Positions 1-12,071 of a stretch of DNA of 64,000 nt are shown in pieces. Each line of letters starts with the position of its first letter. Position 1 is the stretch's first letter. The notes below the pieces were generated by a model, which was given only the letters and a program-made list of their open reading frames with translations, had not been told where the DNA came from and did not search any database. Position numbers and translations under genes: made by a program. The DNA comes from Pohlia nutans (lineage: Eukaryota > Streptophyta > Bryopsida > Bryales > Mniaceae), in contig CM040085.1 of NCBI GenBank assembly GCA_022496805.1, positions 43,677,811 to 43,741,810 on the forward strand, given 5' to 3'.

Positions 1-214
1 TTTGGTTGACTATATCCCACATTCTACTTGTGATTGGCCCTTTGACTATTCGATGTACACTTTTGATGCTTGAAGAGCGTTTGAGCGTGGGGAACTTTAA
101 GTTGAAGGCTCTTCAAATATAAATGAGTAATTTCAGTGTGTCGCTTTTTAGCATGCATGGTTAGAGATGCTCTAAGGTCAATGCATCCATAATCATCATC
201 GTCTGGAATTTGTC

Positions 215-720
215 TCTAGCTATAAGGTGGAGGCATCTAAAACCGCCCATTTATATAGGTAGATAATTCCTCCGGGCCTCGTCGGAGGCTAGTGTGAATG
301 AAGTGGGTGCATTCATGGTAATAGGAGCCAACAGTGCCCAAATCTAAGGACTCTTGATGAATGCTTAGGATATGATATCTTCAATATATGTAGATATTAG
401 AAAAAAATTAAAGACATTTTGCAAATTATTAAGGACATTTTAATCCTTATTAAGGACTGGTTACATCCATATTTTAGTCTTTTTGAAATACGAATAATTA
501 CTCAAACATCGTCAAAATTTGGTATATGTTAGAATGATATATAATATATGTAGGAAATAATTTATATTTCATTATCAATTCAAATGATAAAGTTATTGCT
601 TAATAGTTCATAAAAATAAGTACTAGTTACACTTATGTTGGCTCCTATTATCATGAATGCACCCAAGTGTCTGATCGTCTTGACAATGCGTCAGTGTCTA
701 TCGGACAAAAAGCCATAAGT
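215..720 (-). repeat. SINE-related repeat interrupted by a MITE
   Basis: About 215-304 plus 665-720 form one copy of the repeat also seen at 28465-28815 and 31165-31310. Shared words are gaatgaagt followed by cttgacaatg, and cggacaaa. Removing 305-664 plus one AAGT restores the uninterrupted sequence present in the other copies. Confidence 0.65.
305..664. mobile_element. 360-bp MITE with 29-bp inverted repeats
   Basis: The left end (305-333, begins gggtgcattcatggtaatag) and right end (636-664) are inverted repeats matching at 28 of 29 positions. AAGT flanks both sides (301-304 and 665-668), so the target duplication is probably 4 bp. The interior is AT-rich and non-coding. Superfamily not assigned. 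Confidence 0.8.
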
Positions 721-1093
721 GAAAAACGCACATTTAAACTATTGTGTTTGGAGTTTTTTTTAAATCACATTAGGACTATTTTTTTTTTGTCGATGAACAT
801 GTATAAGAATTATGAATTAAAGTGAAAAAAAAAGTAATTCTCAATTTAAATGTAATTTATATGAATTTCAAAAGTAAAAAGTTAGTCAAAGCCCCATTTG
901 CGTCAAATAGATGGTGTTTTTTTCTCAACACAAAAAGTATCATGAATTGCATCCTAAATGCTCAAATATTGCCCATTTATAGAAGGCTTTTGCTTGAATG
1001 ACTAGTGGTTAGTATTATGTTCTTTGGGGATTACAAATGGTCGAATTTAGGTTTCCTTGGGTGGTGGTTGCTGAGGGCACCTACACGACCATA

Positions 1094-1260
1094 TTAACCC
1101 TTAAACGACAATGCCAGCTCCACGGGCTTGGTTTTAATTTGGGAGAATCTTGCTCATAACTTCTACACCATTGCACCAAATGGGGTTTTTAAAATTCCAA
1201 ACCGAGCACCTTAGAGAGATCTATACTTCTTTAGAATAAAGCTAAAGCAAATTAAACATT
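1094..1260 (+). repeat. Partial copy of the 30668-30912 MITE
   Basis: Starts ttaacccttaaacgacaatg and stays similar to the element at 30668 through cataacttctac and the rest of the segment. The right terminus was not found. Confidence 0.55.
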
Positions 1261-1929
1261 ATCTTGCCTAAAGTAAAGGTATTCACATGAGTATGTATAT
1301 AATTTTAAATATAAATTCTAGTGTTGATTTATGGTTGATTTATGTTTTAATTTGCACTTTGAAAGCTCATAAATTATTTATATGGTGTCCAAATAAAGTA
1401 AACCAAAGTTTATTGGAATTCTCATTCAATTAAAATAAACTTGAATTAATAATAATAATAATAATAATTCAATTCAATAAGTGATGATTACATATGCATT
1501 GACCTTATATCATAATGATAAAAAATATGAAATATTGAGCTAAGATGGATTGGAATTATTGGATCTCTTTTATACTACTTCTACAAACAATTTTCACAAC
1601 AATGCTCAATTTTTCCATTTTGGAAACAATTGATTATTTTTGAGAAGTTGTAGATTTTGAATTTTAAAATCACAATTTTGTAATTAAATTATGATTTTAA
1701 ACGCCAATGTGTTTGTGTAAATTTTGAAACTAAGAATTCAAAATTTTCTTCAAAGTTCTATTGGCAAACAATGTTTTGATATTTTTGAGTAGCATTTGTA
1801 AAAATGGGTTGTAATATGAAATCGTTAATTTGATGATTCTTAGAAACATATAATTTTTAAACTAATAAATCTATTTTTACAGGGCATTTTTGAACTAAAA
1901 TTCATATTTTGAATGCAATTTTTAGGTGT

Positions 1930-2150
1930 AATAGTGTCTTGTCATAAATTATCTCCTTGTGGGTCATAGATTTGGAGCTTTGGTGGAAGGTGCGGGAACT
2001 ATAGTTAGGAATGGAGAATAATGACACGGCCTTGTTTTAGATTGTCTCCCAATCCGACATAGATTAGTTTTTGGTATATTTTTGTTTCAATATGAGTTTA
2101 ACATGAGTTTGTCAAAACTGTCCCCTTTGAGTTGGCTTTTAGGCACATCG
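1930..2150 (+). repeat. Degenerate copy of the GAGTTAACCG MITE family
   Basis: Shares long stretches with the elements at 2385-2695 (inverted) and 29051-29360, for example gtctcccaa and ttcaatatgagttt. Terminal repeats are eroded. Confidence 0.5.
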
Positions 2151-2384
2151 TGTTCAACCCATTTATTACTTAAGAGCCCTAAGTATTCTCTACAAGCCCT
2201 AATTATTCTCATAGTGCCCTAAATGTTTTTATTTCTTTTCATCTTAAAAAAATTCTAAGGTTATAAATTAGAATAATTTTCTACAATGGGCTGCCATGTG
2301 CATGATTTCATTTTTTTTATAGAAAATATGATTACATATTTTATTTCAAAACTGTTGAATTAGTATGAAAATGGCCACATATTA

Positions 2385-2695
2385 GAGTTAACCGAAAAGT
2401 CAGCCCAAAGAGGAAAGTTTTAGCAAACTCGAGTTAAATTCCTCTTGAACTCATATTGAAATATAAATAGACCAAAAACTAGTCTATGATGAGTTGAGAG
2501 ACAAATCTAAAGCAAGCCATTGTCATTATTCTCCACACCTCGCAATGACTCCCACACCTTCCACCAAAGCTCCGAGCCCATGGCCCAGACGGGAACAATC
2601 TATGACACGACACTATTCAACCCAAGTATAGTTCAAGAAAGAGGTTAGAAGTAGAGTAAAAAGGGAGGTTAGATGAGCTTCTTTTCGGTTAACTC
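2385..2695. mobile_element. MITE with GAGTTAACCGAAAAG ends
   Basis: Perfect 15-bp terminal inverted repeats (2385-2399 and 2681-2695). The interior matches, in the opposite orientation, the element at 29051-29360, which has the same ends and nearly the same length. Non-coding. Confidence 0.8.
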
Positions 2696-2867
2696 AATTA
2701 GGAGTAAGAAAATTACAATTAAAAACAACAAGCATGTGTAATTCCACATTATATGATAGTGAATGACGTGTAAGAATCAATTAAAGAATTCAATCCCATC
2801 TCACTTCTTTTCCTCTCATAAGGTAAAATTCTCAGCTCAACCAACTATCCAAATTCAGCCCACTTAA

Positions 2868-3115
2868 GAATAACCCCTAAAGGACCAAATATCCTAACCA
2901 GGACATTTCAACGTTCTAGTAGGTTCCCACAGTGTCAATTTGTGTATCGGTTTTTCTTAAAAAATAAAATATGAATTCGGTATGTCAATACAAAAATGGA
3001 GATTCAATTTTTTTTGATTTTGACTTCTTAAGTGAAGTTATGGAGCAAAAGAGGTTTTTTGGAGGAGAATGGGCATTGCGGGCAGGGCTTAAAATAAACC
3101 GTAGAATTTTATTTT
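2868..3115 (-). repeat. Partial copy of the 33079-33630 element
   Basis: Begins taacccctaaaggaccaaa and matches, in reverse orientation, the last 230 bp of the TTAG-flanked element at 33079-33630, including the gggcagggc and cggtatgtcaata words. Confidence 0.6.
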
Positions 3116-3723
3116 TTGCACCTTAACCTTAGAAATTTCAATGCGTCAAAAGAATGTGCTATATAGATATTAATTAAGGGGATGTAATTATGGCGAAGTT
3201 GGCACTTTAGCGCTTTTTAGTGTCCCATTAATTGACTTGCAAATTGCAATAGAATCTTTCGTGTTAACCCTTAAAAGTCGAATGGGGATAGTAGATACAT
3301 TGGTGTATATTTGATATTTGTTGTAAATAGAAAGTTCCCGATTGAGATCCAATAGCTCGTTAAAACCATGTCTACGAGGTATAGAACCATGCCAAATACA
3401 ATGAAATATTGATGTATAAGAGCATCTACACCCATGCACGCTAAAGTTGGCTCACTAAAATTATTCATTTACATTTGAAGAGCCCTTGCACTCCCACTCC
3501 CCCACCTTTGAACGCCCCTAAAGCACCAAAAGTGCATATCAAATAGTCAATGGACCAATCACAAGTAGAATGTAGAATATAGTATACTAAACTTAGATTT
3601 GAAGGGCCATTTTTTAACTCGCTAGGATTGAGGGTTAAAAGGCATTTTTGAAGGGCCTTTAGCATTTTTCATCTAGTTATTGCGTGTGTCAACTCTGGGA
3701 GGGCATGGGTGCGGATGCTATAA

Positions 3724-4003
3724 TACCGTAGTACTATAGTTGGGTCGCCAAAAAGTAATTCAAAAAATACAAAAGGTAGAAATTTGGAAATTATGAGGAC
3801 CAAAAAACGAAAATATAATAAATTATTTTTAGCTATATTTTAGCTATTTCTAAGCTATTTTGGGCCATTTTAGGCCATTTTAATCATTTTTTTACTAAAA
3901 GCGAAAAACCAAGAAATTCATTTTTTTGAGGAACTAACCTTATTTTTCAAAAAATATTAATTTTTCATTCATGGGATGGCGACCCAACTATGGTACTACG
4001 ATA
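3724..4003. mobile_element. Stowaway-like MITE (TA, CCGTAGTAC ends)
   Basis: Ends TACCGTAGTACTATAGTTGG (from 3724) and its near inverse (to 4003) agree over about 25 of 27 bases. TA at each border suggests a Tc1/mariner-type target site. Related ends occur at 33661-33994 and 55734-56089. Confidence 0.65.
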
Positions 4004-4040
4004 CTCGAGGGAACAGGCTCTCTGGACCTTTAAGTGTTAA

Positions 4041-4849
4041 CCCCTAAGGGTCCCTAGCTTTTTTGGGCTTAAAATCATCAACGCTTTTGATGTGTTATAG
4101 GTCTAAATGTAAGTGAGGTATAGAAATCTCAACTGCACGATCTTGTAACATACATGTTGTAGATCATGTGGATCAATTTTGGGGTCATTCGGCCATATAG
4201 ATTGCAAGGTCATAGTGTTTTAGTGCTAAAAAAGGATGCTGAAATTTTCCTAGCAACACAGTTAGAGGTGAAATTCGTTTTCAAAATTACTCAAATGAAA
4301 AAACTTTAAACCATAAAGTAGTTCAAAATCATCATATAAACACATTGGTACCAAAAAAGCCTCATGAAAAAATTTAATGTGCCCTAAAATGGCCTTGCAA
4401 TGTCAAAAAGTAGCTCGAAAAGTGACCCATTTGAACCAAAAAGCAAAAAGTGTTCAAACTAGACCCGTGCACTAAAAATGACTCCCAAACATTCATAACA
4501 ACATGGATTGACCTGAAAATTTTACCATGATAACTAGACTTCAAGGGGAATTCAACCCAACAAGTTTTATTGAAAACGGACTTGGGATGAAGGAGATACA
4601 AGCCCCCGAAGTTGCTGCCATCAAAATTTAGAGAACTGTCTAAAAAAAAATACCTACTTTCAAATGATCACCAAAAATTCAATTCATCTCGGATTGATCT
4701 GAAATGTTTACTACACATTCCATACATCATACGGGGAGTTTTTTTTTAAATTTCAGCAAAATCAGACACGTTTTGCAAAAGTTACAGCCCTTCAAAGGTG
4801 AATGTCCCTCAACAAACATCCAAAATATGGACGCCGGGACGCTTAGGGG
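4041..4849. mobile_element. TTAA-flanked non-autonomous element, 809 bp
   Basis: Ends CCCCTAAGGGTCCC and its near inverse GGGACGCTTAGGGG, flanked by TTAA at 4037-4040 and 4850-4853. No transposase is encoded; the longest frames are shadows. The right TTAA is shared with the next element. Confidence 0.65.
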
Positions 4850-4853
4850 TTAA

Positions 4854-5422
4854 CCCCTAACTGCTTGAGCGTCCATTTTTTGGACGATGTACAGATTTCA
4901 TCTATAATTTCTCATCCGTCATGCACTTATAGCAGTGTGGAATTTTTACTGTAGATTCTATGGGAAGTTAGCTTCATGCATATGTGATCCAATTAGAAAG
5001 GGGATGATTTGTGAAAAATTTATGCCTCATTTCATGTTGTAGTGATTCACCCAAAATTTTGAAGATTTCAGTGTAAAAGTGCTCTAAAAGAAGTCAACTC
5101 ATAAAATCAAGCAACCAAAAAATCTCCAAAAATCACTACACTTAGAGTATTACATTTCAACCAATCACAAAGAATTTCATCCTTAGATTGTCAATATCTT
5201 ATTCGTAATTGAATCACAAAATAATTTTGAATTTCACCTTTCAAATTTTATACAAAATTATTGGTAATAGCACTCATAGATCTAACCGTATGGATAGAAT
5301 CTAAAATTGATAACGTACAACTTTTATTCATATATCTAGTTCAAAATATCCCTCTAGGTTGCATTTTATAATGCATCTTTACAAAACTGCCGAATTTGGA
5401 GAGGGGTCTAGGCATTTAGGGG
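4854..5422. mobile_element. TTAA-flanked non-autonomous element, 569 bp
   Basis: Flanked by TTAA at 4850-4853 and 5423-5426, with ends CCCCTAA... and ...TTTAGGGG. A longer homologous copy lies at 29678-30531. Non-coding. Confidence 0.65.
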
Positions 5423-5859
5423 TTAAGCAATGAAAATGATGTACTTCTGGCTGTTTTTGTCCAGTTTTGGTCCAATGAACAGATTGGAACATGACTTAAT
5501 TTTCTAGTATAAGAAATCATGGAGAACTACTCAATTAAGTAGTACAGTAGAAGTATTCATTTCTATATAAGGTGATATTCTTGCCCCCCTTGGCCCTCTG
5601 TAGCTCCAAATCCCCAAAAACCTGTTGCCACTTGTGACTTTTGTCTATCTTACGTCTGACCGACCATGAACTTTTAATGTAATTAGGATTCACTCATAAT
5701 GTCTGATTTAGGACAAAACTATTTTAGATATTTGGAGTTTTGACCTCTAAATATTGCATTTAAAGTATACTGCATTTACTTTTTATTTTTTTCTAGTATA
5801 TGCTATTAATGGTCAAAGTGCTTAGAAAAATGAAAAGGTTCAACCCCTTGAGTTAGGTT

Positions 5860-6058
5860 CATAGCATAATAGAGCAATGGGACCGCATTCTAGTTACAAT
5901 TAAAAATTAAGTTTACGTGGCGATAACATGTAGTCCCTAAAATTCATGGAATACAAATGACATTCCTTTATTACTTAGAAAAGTGGATCGAAATGAAGAG
6001 TCTCTTTTGATCCAATTTTTAAAAGGGTCAATCCGCTGCATTGCTCTATTATGCTATG
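5860..6058. mobile_element. 199-bp MITE with 20-bp perfect inverted repeats
   Basis: Terminal catagcataatagagcaatg (5860-5879) is repeated inverted at 6039-6058 without mismatch. A homologous copy with a nested insertion lies at 63529-63863. Confidence 0.8.
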
Positions 6059-6788
6059 TTAAAGGCATGTGTATACAAACATTCAAGTGTTGTAGAAGTG
6101 CGAAACAATATTCAATGTGCACAAAATTGTATACCTAGTGTATGCAAGGTTGGATCAGGCCTGGTGCCCGAGTGGCCAGGTCGAGGTAATGGGCTCGTCA
6201 CTTTGTCATTCGCCTTGCTATTGGTTGCCATTTACGTCTTTTTTTATTCTTTTATTTTTCAATTTTTTACAGACCCATTTTTTTTTATCAAGATTATATT
6301 TGGATATTTTATTTTCCTAATCAGTCGGTAGGCATGTTGATTTTTCAAACGATTGGTTCTTTAATTGTTTAAAAAAAAATAAAATTCAATGGGGACTTTT
6401 GGATATGGGACGGGTTAAAACTTTGTGAAAAATCAACCTGACTGGTGCCCAACAATTTTTTTTGTGGCTATATCGTCAACTTGCTATTTGAAAAATGGTC
6501 TTGTTGTGTTGCTATAAGAAAAATTGGGTAAAATATATGAGTATATCACCATAATCTTCCCTTATCATTCGTACGTATAGCCAACAATTCTATAGAAAGC
6601 TATGTATTTGTAGTCAAAGAAATTGTAAATCGCCAAAAAATGCTATCTATTTTTCAAGTTTCAATTTTCAAATCGCCAATGAAACTCCCTTGGAAAAAAT
6701 GAAAAAATGAAAAAAAAAATAAAATAAAAAATCGCTGTTGTTTTTTGCTCTTGCAATCGAATAAAGAAAAAAAACAGAAAAAAAAAAT

Positions 6789-8480
6789 TCACTGCTGATG
6801 GCGAACTGAATTGGCGATGCTGGAAGTCCACGCATTCTGAGGAAGCTTCACGACACTTCCCGGAGCCAATGGAGCGCTAAGTCTACACCTCTGATGCTTC
6901 CGGAAACTTCCAATACCCTGAGGAATAAAAGCCCCACCGTCAGCTATATTAACTTCTACTGCATGAACAAAATATTTCATATGGGTCACAGACATTTTAC
7001 CATTTTATTCCATCCCAAAGGACCCAACTTACTGACTGCCAGATCAATATCAGGACAGTGGAAGAGTATAATACTAAAACCATGGGACCCATTTCTTCTA
7101 TTGCACCGAGCCCCTGAACTTAACTGTTCAATGTCAAAGATGGACGTCAGAATCTATTTATGCATGACCTAGTGGGAGTAATAGAGCTCATATCTTGGTT
7201 AAGTTAAGCATGCATGTACAGACGCCCCAGGCCGTTCTGGGCTGGGTGTTATGTAACTCTTGCAAGTTATCCTTAATGTCACCTTGTGTTTGAATAAGAT
7301 ATCGTAAATTTTTCTTTAATATACTCTTATTTGTTCACCTCAAATAGTTAAAAGATATGGAAGAGCTTCATTATTAGGTGTGTAAGAGCTTGGTGGTCTT
7401 CAAACTCATGAAAAATTAGTTTAGCCATCAAGAAAGAAAAGATAAAAAAACAGGAAAAAAAACATATGTGTACAGTGTAATCAGCACACCTTGCCCAGAT
7501 GGGAATGAATGCGTTCACATTGCAACATGACCTGATTTCCCACACAGGCCGAACTCCTCCCTCACAAATCAGGAGACGCCTTGATCGCAGAAACGTGAAC
7601 CCAAGAACCATCCAACTCATGCCCACAAATGAGGGTGACAGCCCATCGAATTAAAATAAGGCACTAAGAATGATCCACCCGGAATCAAGCACTCCCGAAG
7701 ATGCTGGCCACGGGAACTGGTAGATGTTCCATTACAGCTGGGCGATGTACCAATGATCAAGATTTAGACGTAATTAATGCCGGGGACTAACCTACCGCGA
7801 AGTGAACTGAGCTGGGTAGCCAAACCATGCATCGGATGGCGCGCGATGGAGGGAACCGCGCTCCCGGACGAAGTTGCATGGGAATAACGGCGCAGGGGAC
7901 CGTGCATGGGACGGTGCGCGGGGGAGAGTAGGTTCGCCGAGAGCTAGGAATAGACCAAGCGGTGCGAAGTTCCATCGGCGCGGAAACGAAGGGTGCCAAC
8001 CAACCGTCCACAGTTGAAACAGAGCTCGGCTATGGCCGCAAGCATCCACAGTGCCCATGCACAAGGAAGCTCTGACGAACTGCCGAATTGCATGAAATTG
8101 CTGAGTGCCCTTCCAAATAACCCCAGGGCCTCAATTGTATCAATAGTACGCGGTTACTTGTTTCCGGTTCCGTGTTCTGTGATAATAGTCTGTGAAAGGC
8201 ATCAAACGTAGCAAGAGCAAATTTGGTCCTAGTGGCCAAGTTGGCAGCACTTCCCCAACAGACTCTTCATTCACTGTGGCTCTCTCTATCAGTAGTACCT
8301 TGGTGAGAGCATTTTGCGCTCCCGCTTAGCAATTTCCTGAGCATTTCATGCTCCACATCATCCCCAGTCAGTCCCCGCCTGCACAAGCACAGTGCGATCC
8401 CGAGGTTTCTTGCGAGTTCCGCGGGCGACCAGGTGGTTCCGGAGCGCTGCAGGACGGGAGCCAAGGCAATTGAGATAGTA
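6789..8480. other. GC-richer unassigned stretch upstream of COI1
   Basis: Contains several short frames with coding-like composition, for example a minus-strand frame 6995-6789 with GSFRKHQRCRLSAPLAPG and a minus-strand frame 8064-7792. I recognise none of them. Part (about 7266-7440) is a one-arm copy of the foldback repeat at 27583-27922. It could hold a small gene, a gene fragment or a non-coding RNA; I cannot tell. Confidence 0.25.
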
Positions 8481-9218
8481 GCACGTGAATTCTTATGGTA
8501 GTGTGAGGGATTCTTTTCTTCGTTTTAGGCGGGATACAACTGGCATAGTTTCGAGTTTCGTAGAGCATTTTCATCACTTCTGTTTAGGTTGCGAGTGTTC
8601 TCAGTGTGTCAATGGCCGGTGCGAAATATACGTGACTTGGAACGATTTCTTGCAGGAAGGAGTGAATTCTTTATGTTTTCTTTGTACTTTTTGTGGATGA
8701 AGCATGTAGGAGCCTCTAGGACGCGCATTTCAGATTAGGAAGGGCTTGTATTTCTCTCCGATCAGTTTCTTGCAGTTTTAAGTGAGTTCTTTATGGTTTC
8801 TTGATACATTTTGTAGATCGAGGACGCGCATTTTAGATTAGAGGTGATTGCAGGGAGCTTTGCGTCCTTACCGACTCAGAGTTTGGTGGCCTACCCCTTC
8901 TTAGTTGTGATGCTTGTTTATAGAAGTGACTGTGGTACGTCTGCGACGCGGTTTGCTACTTCACGATTACTACTAACCAGTTCTTGAGTTTGTTATGTTT
9001 TTTCGGGGATCGCACGACTCTTGAAGCCGCATACTGGCGAATCCATATTTTGCGGCTTAGCGAGTAATTGTCGGCGCTGAAGTTTATTCCTATCGTCTCG
9101 TCATTTCCGAAGTAATCTATTGGATTTAAAGCGGCGTAGCCATTGCCATTGGATCAGCGAAGTTGAAGTTCATTTTTACACAACGTCCACCAGGTTATCT
9201 ATTAATATTAGAAAGTGG
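8481..9218 (+). other. COI1 upstream region, probable promoter and leader
   Basis: Contains no recognised gene. There are two similar 45-base blocks (about 8648-8700 and 8767-8822, each with ttcttgcag, ttctttatg and ttttgt-ga). A short frame at 8485-8700 would act as an upstream ORF if it is transcribed. Start site not determinable by eye. Confidence 0.35.
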
Positions 9219-12071
9219 ATGACGATGAACTCCGCCGTCGTTGCGAAATTCCTCGCGAAACACTCTGGTTCACAGTTCAAAAGGCAAAATTCAAAGAAGA
9301 AATGTCTCTCACTTGACGAGACGCTAGACCTCATATTCAGCTACTTAGATCCCGAGGACCGTGCGTCCGCTTCTCTAGTATGCAAACAATGGCACAGGGT
9401 AGATGGCGAAACTCGAAAGTATGTGTCCGTGTCAAACTGTTACGCCGCTCCACCATCCGCTCTCAGCAAAAGGTTCCCTAATATCGAGAGATTCAAGATT
9501 AAAGGTAAACCCCGAGCAGTGGAGTTCAATCTCCTCGTGGATGACTGGGGTGGCTATGCAAGCGCCTGGGTGGAGGAGATAGTGAGAGCTTATCCTCGGC
9601 TTCACGCACTACATTTTCGGCGCATGGATGTGTCAGACAACGATTTGAAGATTCTCGCTCAGGGTTGTAGATCTCTACAGGTAAATTCTCAGCAGTTTTA
9701 GCTAATGCGTGTTATCAAGCTATATTCTTCTCTCATGTTTCTGGTACTAATTAATGTAGTTGGTGTCTTGCTCTTCTATCACTAAAATTTGTAATGTTTT
9801 CTTTCCGTCTGGAACCAGAATTGTAATTTGATAAGCCTTCCTAAGATCGCCTCGTGATGTTTTGGAATTGTAGACAGGATAATGTCGAAGTTTTATACGA
9901 CATTCTTAGGGTCTGAAATATTTCCTGTTAATCCGATAATGTTTTAGATGCCTGTTCTTCCATTAAGACGGACACAATTTTGTCAGAATTCATCACTCTG
10001 CTCTGCTTCAAACATTGCTTCTTTGAAAAGGATTACAGGTTCTGTTACTTCGACTTACATGATCTGTTTATTTGGTTGCTTCAGGCGTTAAAACTAGACA
10101 AGTGCTCAGGCTTTTCAACCTTAGGTCTTCAGCATATTGCTCGTTCATGCAGGTATTTTCTAGATTCTGAAGAATTCTAACGACCCGTGTAATACTTCCT
10201 CGGCTTTGCAAATAGACTTGAAATTTGAACCATGTAGGGATCTAGTATCAGAGTGTTACAAATTGTAAGCGATTAAGGAGCTATGAATGAGCAATGCCTA
10301 AATACTTTAAAAATTAAAAAAGTCAACTGCAAGTGTTCATCATGACAGGATCATCTTATGTCTGGATCATCATGACGGGATCACCTTTACAATAGCTAAC
10401 CAATAAAATATGATGGGATTTATTCCAGTTTTATAAATTAGAGATACCTGCGTCGATATTTGCGTTCTACTTTATTAAGTGTTTAGCTCATTACATTTGA
10501 TTTGACTTAGTCGTTTGTGTGTCCAGGTCTTTGAAAACCCTGTATTTGGAGGAAAGCGATATCCATGACGAAGGCCACCAATGGCTACTTGATCTTGGAC
10601 GAAATGTTCCGGGCTTAGAAACGCTAAACCTGGCTTCAACAGGTATAGAAGAAGGTGATGTAAACGACGCCCTGGTATATTTGGTGCAGCGTTGCAAAGG
10701 GTTGAATTCTCTCAAAGTCGGTGAAATGGAGTTGGAGAAATTCAAGGAGATAATGAAGTACTCAACGACTTCACTTTTGGAGCTTGGAACTGGATGCTAC
10801 AGCATGCGGAATGGGGTACGTGAAGAATTAACGTTCGATGCCGCTTTTATTCCTTGGGTCTCGAGATTGAAGGTACTTGACTTGAAGTTTATGAACCTGA
10901 AAGCCGAGGGCCACTGCCAGCTGCTCGCATGTTGCCCTCTACTCGAAGAACTGGAGGTAAGACTTGTACTAGTGTTTCCTAGGCCTTTCTTGATCGTTTG
11001 TAAGGTGCACGCCATCTTGTATGTGTGGTCCGACATTCTGATACCACCGATTGCAAGGTCTATTTCTGGATTTTGAGTATACAATTTCTTTCTAGCTTGG
11101 AAATGTACACGCGTCCTTTGGCGTCCTTTGTGGCTGTGTTTGACAGGAGTTAAGTGATTATTTCGTGCATCGTAACACTTCGAAATCTGTAGTGTTGATC
11201 GCTATTTTTCCTGACATTCATTGATCTGAGCAATTTCTTCTTGCAGGCAAGAATCGAGATCGGTGATGAGGGCTTGGAGGTCGTAGGCAAAACCTGTAAA
11301 TATTTGAGACGGATCCGGATTGATGATCAGGACAGTCCAGGATTTATTACTCACAGGGGCCTCACTGCAGTTGCGGAAGGCTGCAGGGAACTCCAGTTTC
11401 TGGTTATGTACATGAGAGATGTCACGAACAGCTCCTTGGCGGCGGTTGGGCGATGCTCCACGAATCTCACTGACTTTCGGATCGTTTTATTGAAGACTCT
11501 GGAACATCCGGAAGATCTTCCGTTGGACGAAGGTGTAGGTTCCCTATTGCAAGGCTGCCCAAAGCTGACTCGTTTCTCGGTGTATTTGCGTCCAGGAGGT
11601 CTGAGTGACAGAGGATTGGCGTACATTGGGAAGTTCGGGGGGAGGCTCAAGTGGATCCTACTTGGTTGTTCAGGGGAAAGTGATCAAGGGCTACTGGACT
11701 TAGCATACGGTTGTCAAAATCTTAAGCGGCTTGAACTTCGGGGATGCCCTTTCTCCGACGCTGCATTGGCGCAGGGCATGATGGCCATGTGGAGAATGAA
11801 GTATCTGTGGGTTCAGGGGATTGGTGCGACCGAAATGCTTGGAAAGTACTTAGTTGGGAGACATCCTTGCCTCCACGTGGAGTGGATACCGTCTGAAAAG
11901 CAGTTATTGGCATATTACTCGTTAGCTAGTCCTCGAACGGATACTCCACCCACTGTAGAGATTCTGTCTCCGACTGAATTTTTGTATGAATCTGGGGCCG
12001 ATTATTGTAGAGACTTGGAGGGTGGTGGTTTTGATGGAGAATATGGCCTTGAGATCAATTTGGAGTATTGA
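9219..12071 (+). CDS. COI1: COI1-type F-box jasmonate receptor, 4 exons, 594 aa
   Basis: Substrate-recognition subunit of an SCF ubiquitin ligase that binds a jasmonate-type ligand together with JAZ repressors in the nucleus. Exons are 9219-9680, 10085-10152, 10527-10956 and 11247-12071 (phases 0, 2, 0), all GT-AG. The F-box lies near residues 30-66 (LDETLDLIFSYLD, then ASLVCKQW) and is followed by leucine-rich repeats to about residue 550. COI1 landmarks, rather than TIR1/AFB ones, are LKLDKCSGFSTLGL, DFRIVLL, VYLRPGGLSDRGL, LRGC and LWVQG. Length is close to the 592 aa of Arabidopsis COI1. Val373 aligns with Arabidopsis Ala384 and Glu102 with Met88; the pocket Arg, Tyr and Trp positions I could align are kept. 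I chose the ATG at 9219 because the in-frame upstream ATG at 9120 adds 33 unusual residues; an ATG at 9225 is equally possible. A tail of about 35 residues follows the usual COI1 end. Confidence 0.93.

Noticed and set aside
6154..6240. tRNA-like words (gcccgagtggccaggtcgag) suggesting a tRNA-Ser or tRNA-Leu gene
   Set aside because: The D-arm-like start is not followed by a T-loop (GGTTCRA) at the right distance and the acceptor ends do not pair.
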